From Irineochytrium annulatum (lineage: Eukaryota > Chytridiomycota > Chytridiomycetes > Chytridiales > Chytridiaceae), in contig JADGJL010000704.1 in the NCBI GenBank assembly GCA_027600665.1, positions 1-15,202 of the forward strand: a stretch of 15,202 bases of DNA. The letters are read 5' to 3'. Position numbers and translations under genes: made by a program. Shown here in pieces: positions 9,401 to 15,202 of this stretch (the stretch's first letter is position 1; each line of letters starts with the position of its first letter). The notes under the pieces are model-generated. The model made no database searches and had not been told where the DNA came from. It saw nothing but the letters and a program-made list of their open reading frames with translations.

Positions 9401-12400
9401 TCAACATACCATCTCCTTTGACGCGTGAAGCTGCAGCTCCAGATCCTCGGTCCGACCTTTGTACATCGTAAGCTCTCGTGCCTCCGTCTCGGTCCGGGTC
9501 TTGTCCTCGATCCACTCGCGCTCCCTTTGAAGGAGCAACTTCGTCTTCGCCAGGTAAAAGCATAGCTTGTTCTCCTGCGCCGTGTAATCTGCCTTCGGCA
9601 CCGACTGCGCCAGCATCGACTGGAGCTTCTCAAGCCGAGCCGAGAGCTCCTCCTTGGTGGCTTTTAAAAACTCGACCGCTTGATAGGTCGACCTGTCCAT
9701 ATCACTCACTTCCTCCTTTACATCGTCAGCACCCCTGAAATGAAAAGTACAAGCTAAACCTTCAGCCTCCCGTTTTCTTTCCGCAAATATTTCTCCGTAT
9801 CCGCCATCGCCATATGCCGTCGCTTGAGATTCAGCTCGTTCACGCGAAGCACGATGGCGGCCCGCTGGCTTTCAATCAACGCCCGCTTTAATGTATCCTG
9901 TTCAGCGTTCTGGATCATTTTGATAAGAGCCTCCAGCTCGTCGCATTTCAGGTCCTGCGAGTCTTTCAATAGCGTCATAGCCCGCAAAGCCTCCTTCGCC
10001 TCCGTTAGCTCCGACGTTGCTTGATTCTTCAGATTCTGGTAATCCTTATACAGCAGGCGCTGCTTTCCGGCCAACATCCCATAAAAGTGCTGCGGGACCT
10101 GAGAAACGACGCAATGGGTGATTTAAGGCTCTACCTCGAATCTCTGCAACGCTTCCCGGTTTTCTCGTAGTTCTTTGTCTTTCACCTCGAGGTCCATTAA
10201 ACCTGTCGACATGTCAGCTTGACCTCAAAACATCATAGCGTACAATCAATCAGCTGATCAACGACAGCACTGTAATCATGGATCGACCCCAGAAGAAGCT
10301 CCGCCGGCAAATTCAACACCCGCTTGCGAGCTTTCTGCGCCCTCCCCTTAAGAACTTCCATCTCGTCATTTACCTTCCTGGCCTCCGACTCCGCGGCCTC
10401 CTTCTCCTTCACCGATTGCTCTACCTTCCTCTGCAGATCTAAAATCTCGTCCCGCAGCACCGTGTTCGCCTTGATGATGTCATCCTCGACGTCGGCCTTC
10501 GTCCTGATGTCCCTGCTGATCTCCCGCAACTTCTTCCCCTCTAGCGCCTTCAGGATCTTCTGGACGACGGGAAGGTTCGCACCCTCGCTCGCGCCCAGAT
10601 CCCTGGTCCCGATGGCCCCGTCCTTCTCATCCCCCTGTCGGATCTTCACATATGTCTCCGACATCTCCTTGATGGCCGCCTCCAAAGCCCTATTCTCTCC
10701 TTCCGACGTCGCGAGCTTCGCCTGCAGCTCTTCCACCCGCTCCCTGGCGTCGGCGGCCTCGACGTGAACCCTCTCGAGCTCGATCGTCAACTTCTCCAGC
10801 TGCTGATTCGACAGCACGGGCCTCCGAACGGCCTCCCCCTCTGCATTCTTCCCAGCATCGTCTTTCGACCTCAACTTCGTGACGTACTCCTCCACGGCCA
10901 TCAAATCCTCAGCGCTGAGCCCCATGGCCACCGCGCGCTCCCCCGTCGCGAGCGCCTGCGTCCTCAGCCGATTCTTTAACTGGATTCTCTCCTCCTCCAG
11001 ATTCTCGACCTCCTTCTTTAGCGCCGCGTTCAACCCCTTGCTCTTTTGAAGCTCGACGGACTTGATGGACCGGATGTTGCTGAGGTCGATGGCGGTGTCC
11101 GCCTTGATGCCGAGCATCCGCCGGAGCTCACCGTTCTCCTCGGCGAAGTCGCCGACCTGGACGTCGTAGTCGTTGATGCGCTGCGTCAGGGCCGCGATTT
11201 CCTTATCTCGAAGATTTCGCTGCAGCTTGAGGTTCTTAATTTCGTGGATTGCGTCTTTCAAGCCGAAGACGCCTGTACAATGGTAATCAACACGGGACAG
11301 CACGGAGATATCAAACCTGTCTCGTAAGCCTCCATCCGCTGCTTCAGCTCAAGCAGCTCCTTGTCCCGCTCCTCAAGCTGATCCGTCATCGACCGCATCT
11401 TAGTCGTGTCGACCTTCCGCTGAGACTTTAAGATGTCTATCCGTTCCTTCAGCCTCGAAGCCAGGGCTGCCTGGGACTTGAGGCCCTCCAGCTCCCCGCC
11501 CGACTTAGCCTCCACGATCCCATGAATTTTATCCCAGTCCAGGCTGAGAATTTCAAAATCTTTATAGGACTCCTCCAACTTCTCCTTCAGGCTTGCGATC
11601 AGGTCATCTTGCGCATAACTCAGACAAGAACGAAATGCGTGTGTGTTTAATACCTCGTTCCTGGATTTCCTTCCTCAACGAGTTGACGTTTGAGTTTTCG
11701 ATCTCATCCCGAAGCAAAGCGTTCTCCCCCGTCGCCCGCTTCGCCTTCAACTCGCTCGCGATCGCGTCCAACTCAGCTTTTTTCAGTGCGTCCTAGTATC
11801 ATGGTCAGGGCTCAGCAACTTTGTTATGCTATCAGTGTGTACCCGATAGAAGTCTACGTCCTCCTTCAAATTAGAGACAGCCGCTCCGTCTTTCAGCTCT
11901 GCGCTTATATGTAAACGGCGATGAATCGAAACGTGTGGCACACAAACCCCGCTCCTTGTGGCTATCCGATAATTCCTCGACCTTCACCTTCAGCATATCA
12001 CGTTCCTCCGTAAGCTCGTCAATCAAGATGTCGGTGCTAATGAGGGTCTGCTGCGCGGCTTCCTGCTCCTGAGCGTTTCTGCAGGAAAATGCTCAGCCAT
12101 CGACTTCAACAAGTAGGTATGGAACTAACCTATCGAGCTCTTTAACAACAGCATCCATCTCCTCACCCATGGTCTCGACCTCCGCCTGGAGCCTCGAGTT
12201 CTCGTTTGTCAACGACTTGACCTCCTCCATTAGCTTATTGATCTCGAGGTTCTTCTCCTGCGCTTTCGCTCAGGACACGTGCATTGACGTCATCATTCAA
12301 ACCTTCAATTGGCCTCGGAACTCCTCCTCCTCAATATTCTTCGTAAGAAGCCTCTGCCGGTGCGTCGTCATCTGGTCCTCCCGCTCCTTCATCTCTTTCT

Positions 12401-13117
12401 CTAGCTTCTTATTCGACTCCTCAATATCGACCATCTTTTGCTTCTCCGCCGCCAGAGCCTAAGCCGCGATCATCAATATCCCAACAAACAAGGTTGCGCG
12501 AGCGCGCATAATCGTGTGCTTACGATGTTAAGCTCCTGCGTGAACGTGAGCTCCTTCGCAAGGGACTCCTCAACGCGCTGCAACTCCCTGTTGAGTGTCT
12601 CGTTCCGCCGCTCCAGGTCCAGGTTTTCTTCTCGAAGGGCCCTCAAATCCGCCGAGGGCGAACCACCTCCGACTGCGCCGCGGGCCTTCAGCTTGTTGAT
12701 CTCCTCCGTCTGAGACTTGATGGTCGTCTATGAATACGCCATTAGGTTCTTGCGCGGTAGGTGGTGGAACAGAGAAACACACGCAAAGCAAACGCACCTC
12801 AAACGTCCGGATCTGACCCTCTGCGCCCTCGAGATACATGTTCTTCAGTTCCATCGCGAGCTGGGTGACCTTAAATAACTTGACGAGGTTCGCGGGTGTG
12901 GCATTCGGATCCCCCTCCTCGACTTTGGCGGCGGCCAGCTACGCGGGTGTGGATTGACGTGAGTCGAGAAACTCCATTTAGAAAGTCCACCGACCATAGG
13001 GAAGAGCGACTCCAGTGTGGATTCCAGCTTGTCCTCATCCGCGGTCAGCCTCTTCAGATCGAGGTCAGCAATCCGGCGCCAGTCGACGACGGCCCGCTTC
13101 GGCGCGAACTCGTCCAT
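4550..13117 (-). CDS. CEP290 orthologue, ciliary transition-zone coiled-coil protein, 24 exons
   Basis: Full-length CEP290. In animals and green algae this protein sits in the Y-links that join axonemal microtubules to the membrane at the ciliary transition zone and gates protein entry (NPHP module). The model has 24 exons, 7476 coding nt and 2491 aa (2488 with an alternative acceptor in intron 11); human CEP290 has 2479 aa. Segments I recognise as colinear with the human protein: VDWRRIADLD near the N-terminus; GVFGLKDAIHEIKNLK at 457-472; KQRLLYKDYQNLK at 834-846; DDKLIIGKLH at 1203-1212; IVNWQSRM at 1353-1360; LPVGYQLELALKLL at 1455-1468; FDDNFLADVEDLK at about 2468-2480. Nearly all the rest is heptad coiled coil without signal peptide or membrane helix. 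The start at 13117 was chosen because it gives the family N-terminus. Every intron is GT-AG and no frameshift is needed, so the gene appears intact. Exons are given in the block entries. Individual junctions are less certain than the identity. Confidence 0.93.
6465..7620 (-). other. CEP290 exons 16-20 (residues about 1588-1915)
   Basis: Exons 7456-7620, 7026-7414, 6932-6988, 6801-6880 and 6465-6757, separated by introns of 41, 37, 51 and 43 nt; the intron before exon 16 is 50 nt (7621-7670). Exon 16 carries PDTGLIEELDLIIKAK, like animal SLIEELQRKVKKLE. Exon 18 is a 57-nt mini-exon that I infer: without it the intron would be 145 nt, far from all others, and the splice through it gives an uninterrupted heptad run (MEAESRVDRLEASIAKLR). 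The junction 19/20 was set so that KANAKLNQQCQILAE continues the coiled coil. This part overlaps the microtubule-binding region known in animal CEP290. Confidence 0.72.
7671..8944 (-). other. CEP290 exon 15 (residues about 1163-1587)
   Basis: The largest exon, 1274 nt, following a 45-nt intron (8945-8989) with a GCTAAC branch site. Residues 1203-1260 (DDKLIIGKLHNH, then VALQVSEATIMHKLE) correspond closely to the animal DEKSLIAKLHQH block. IVNWQSRM (about 1353) and LPVGYQLELALKLL (about 1455) are further anchor points, with the same order and similar spacing as in the human protein. The exon ends GAGAAG|GTCAGT. Confidence 0.92.
8990..10202 (-). other. CEP290 exons 11-14 (residues about 800-1162)
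   Basis: Exons 10135-10202, 9760-10098, 9410-9715 and 8990-9365; the intron before exon 11 (10203-10243) is 41 nt. Exon 12 may instead begin at 10089: both acceptors keep frame, giving a 36-nt or 45-nt intron, and the longer fits the other introns better. Intron 12 (9716-9759) skips an obvious TTTCAG, because using it leads to TGA, and uses TAAAG 19 nt later, after a CTGAC branch site. The exon 14 donor is T|GTGGGT at 8989, not the earlier GAT|GTCATC, because only the former meets the phase of exon 15. Contains KQRLLYKDYQNLK and a long continuous coiled coil. Confidence 0.82.
10244..11272 (-). other. CEP290 exon 10 (residues about 457-799)
   Basis: A 1029-nt exon after a 44-nt intron (11273-11316). 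It opens with the best-conserved block of the protein, GVFGLKDAIHEIKNLK, followed by a run very like the animal sequence: ISDFLDEN-type text appears here as VGDFAEENGELRRMLGIK, then AIDLSNIR and ENLEEERIQLKNR. Near residues 665-705 the coiled coil breaks at a Gly/Asp-rich loop (GDEKDGAIGTRD) and resumes with LPVVQKILKALEGK, the same arrangement as in animals. The contiguous frame reads past the donor to a false stop at 10233. Confidence 0.88.
11317..13117 (-). other. CEP290 exons 1-9 (residues 1 to about 456)
   Basis: Exons in order: 12995-13117, 12798-12938, 12524-12727, 12303-12458, 12130-12257, 11948-12078, 11843-11898, 11654-11792, 11317-11607. Intron lengths are 56, 70, 65, 45, 51, 49, 50 and 46 nt. 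The N-terminus lacks the first few residues of the animal protein but keeps the W-x-x-I region followed by KLFKVTQLAMELK, which matches the animal HLFRITQ segment. A Gly/Ser-rich break (RGAVGGGSPS) in exon 3 sits where animals also have a short coiled-coil break. Intron 1 has a weak donor (ATG|GTCGGT); an alternative donor 4 nt later with a different acceptor would also keep the frame. In animals this N-terminal part carries membrane binding and autoinhibition. Confidence 0.8.
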
Positions 13118-14176
13118 CCTGGCCCGTCTCTCGTTCTCCCTCAAGATCCAAACAAGGTCTGAGGTCGTCAAATGCGCAGTCTTTTCCGAGATTCTTTGAA
13201 AGTGGGACTTCGTGCATGCATCGATCAGGACATGCAGCAGCAGCCGCTGTATCCGGACTATTCATGATCGGCTGCTCGACTGCAATCGATCCGAATGTGG
13301 CCCCCATCAACCTTGACATAGGAATCGCCCGCGTTCTCAGCTCCGCTCGTCGTCCCGCGGCGCAAACAGCCGGTGCAGCTAGGCACCAGTTGCCAGTCGA
13401 GTGTAAGAAATGAGCGTTACCGCCTCGAGCGCTCGATTCGCGAAAGTTCAAAGTGTCTCATGCGCGATTTCTTCCATAGGATGTTGCACAAAGACGTCCC
13501 ACTGACCGTCGTCAATTTGCTGACCCCGCCCGTCGACCGTATCGATGCGTTTCCAAGCCAGCCTCAGCGTCAACAGCTCCTTTTTTGAGGCAGCGGATTG
13601 CGCCTGCGATCAACTGTCAAGCTAGGCACGGCCATTCCGGACTGCAAAAGTGACGGCTGGCGCGCCAGCAACTTCCTACTTCAGCATGGTGTGCTCGCGG
13701 ACCCGGTGGCGGCCGCAGCAACATCTATGACTCGACTTGGCAAGGACTGGCGTTTTGGCGTATACCTCCGCTCGTCCGGGAGTTTAACTTCGTCAGATCC
13801 GACCTGAGCAACTATGCCCATCAGCGCGATTGCTAACGTGGTTGCGCAGGCTAGATCATATCAACGACTTGGTGCGCGTGGGTGGGTATGGCAAACGGCC
13901 CTCGAACGCGTTCCCTATTGGCGAATGCCTGTTCCAGCTGAGCTTCGTAATAAGGGGGCTTTGCTTTGGCCCTTCAAGACGGCACCTCATCGACATCTCC
14001 GATCACTGAACGAGGACGGGCACTTGTGAACTTTCTGCGTATCTTTGCGTTATCTCCTGCCCCACCCGGCCACTGGAGATCCTCAGGGAGTTATTGGCCG
14101 CGCAATAAGACGCTTATCAACCTCCCTGTTAAGAGGGCATTGCATACCAGGTGGTGACAGAAGATCTCAAACGGCT

Positions 14177-14210
14177 GGACACGCGAGCACTGGACACGAG
14201 CACTGGACTG
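14177..14210. repeat. Short imperfect tandem repeat
   Basis: Two and a half copies of a 13-15 bp unit, CTGGACACG(CG)AGCA, the first copy longer by CG. No coding or structural role is apparent. Confidence 0.6.
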
Positions 14211-14410
14211 CGTTCTTGACATTGTCACCTTGTGGACGTGGTCCCAGTGTCCTACGCCAGAGCACAGGAGACTATCAATAACAAAAAAGCTATCTCCTCA
14301 TGCCAATGACCGTTGGTAAATGCGGTTTCGGAACGAGCTCGTGTTTGGCTGGCGGGCGATGATTTGTGGAAGGGTTAAGATAGAGGGTACGACAAACCGC
14401 AACTTGGGCT

Positions 14411-14433
14411 GAGAAATCTACGAGTGATTTCTC
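14411..14433. repeat. Perfect 8-bp inverted repeat
   Basis: GAGAAATC and GATTTCTC are separated by 7 nt and would form a small hairpin in RNA or cruciform in DNA. There is no T-run after it and no gene next to it, so a terminator role is not supported. An 8-bp arm can occur by chance in a window this size. Confidence 0.4.
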
Positions 14434-15202
14434 TGCGATGGACCTACCTTACATCGCGCCTGGAAGTTATCGAATGGGAGGCGATTGAGGGTGGCGAGGC
14501 GGGTCGCTACTAGCTGAGGAGCTAAACTTCAGATATTCCGAGCTGACGTCCTGAAGATTGCAAGAGAACTGAAAGATGGTCAAGCAAGGAGAACTAAATG
14601 GCGCAAGCGTGGTCTTGGCCTTCATTAGTTCGGTGCCTCCATTTCAGCTCAAACGAATACCAATGTTCGTGCCAAGTGGTTCATTTGCTTACAAGGGGTA
14701 AATCAATGTCGTTTCCGAATGTCTGAAAATACGGGACCAAATCAGGCACATAGGGCAGCCAAGCGTCTATTGGTGCATTTGTGCTCAATTATCTCAAAAT
14801 GATCTTTGCAGAGTCGCTTGTGCTGTATTTGTCGTGCGGAAAAATGTAGCCCCCGATCAGCTCTCCCCCCTTCAACATGAATAATTCCCATCCTTTCGAT
14901 AATCCAACCCCTCCAAGTGTGTATGCATAATCCAATCCAGGTCCTGGTCCAGAGTCCCTCCATCCTCCGCGCATAACCCATGCCCACTCAAACTATTGAA
15001 TTGTGGCAGCACCAGGATAGAGAAGAAGGAAGGGAGATGTAACCTCATATCATCGTCCAGCGAAAATAAAATAAAATAGCAAATTTTAGCAGTCAGAAGG
15101 ATTCCTAATAAAAAAAACGAAAAAAAATCCAACTAGTTAAACGAAACGGCCCGCATCGACCAGTATCCATCATCCAACGCCCCTAATCCCGCCCTTCAAA
15201 CC

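Larger units (their letters stand above)
13118..15202. other. Upstream flank of CEP290, no supported gene
   Basis: 2.1 kb without a gene I can defend. From about 13.2 to 14.3 kb the DNA is fairly GC-rich and has several plus-strand ORFs of 60-80 codons in different frames (for instance 13598-13807 and 13814-14029). None shows a recognisable family, and they could not be joined into a convincing spliced gene. The last 0.9 kb is AT-richer, with A-runs and a short AAATA repeat near 15063-15077. The CEP290 promoter and 5' UTR should lie just above 13117. No TATA box is evident. Confidence 0.5.

Noticed and set aside
12845..13171. Extending the CEP290 N-terminus above 13117
   Set aside because: The frame is open upstream but contains no ATG close by (the apparent start at 13171 is TTG). 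The ATG at 13117 gives the family N-terminus, with VDWRRI at the expected distance.
13389..13394. GTTGCC as half of an RFX X-box in the CEP290 promoter region
   Set aside because: Only one half-site is present, without the RGYAAC partner at the right spacing.
14411..14433. Hairpin as a transcription terminator or RNA gene
   Set aside because: There is no adjacent gene, no T-run and no further secondary structure. An 8-bp inverted repeat is expected by chance.

Overview
This is a piece of a flagellated eukaryote's nuclear genome. Evidence: protein genes split by many very short GT-AG introns (about 36-70 nt, with CTRAY-like branch sites close to the 3' AG), a eukaryotic tRNA-Ile with anticodon AAT and a T-run terminator, and a full-length gene for the ciliary transition-zone protein CEP290. 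Intron size and branch-site style resemble fungi. A zoosporic (chytrid-like) fungus is the best guess, but another flagellated protist is not excluded. All homology statements rest on recognition from memory, not on a search.

Layout. 1-2559: gene-poor DNA with a G-rich start, two minus-strand ORFs of doubtful status and an A-tract/CCC repeat. 2560-2633: tRNA-Ile(AAT), plus strand. 2921-4150: a two-exon plus-strand gene for a SABATH-family (salicylate/jasmonate/benzoate-type) carboxyl methyltransferase, 392 aa after removing a 51-nt intron. 4151-4549: short tail-to-tail spacer. 4550-13117: minus-strand CEP290, which I reconstruct as 24 exons and 23 introns, 7476 coding nt, 2491 aa, close to the 2479 aa of human CEP290. 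13118-15202: its upstream flank, with no gene I can support.

The main result is the CEP290 model. Contiguous reading frames break this gene into about 20 pieces. Choosing splice sites by phase and by coiled-coil continuity gives one uninterrupted frame from an N-terminus resembling the human one to a small last exon carrying the conserved C-terminal FDxxFxxDVEDLK segment. CEP290 and the methyltransferase are convergent neighbours. I see no functional link between a structural cilium protein and a small-molecule methyltransferase, and I do not claim one. No mobile element, CRISPR array or novel multi-gene system is visible.
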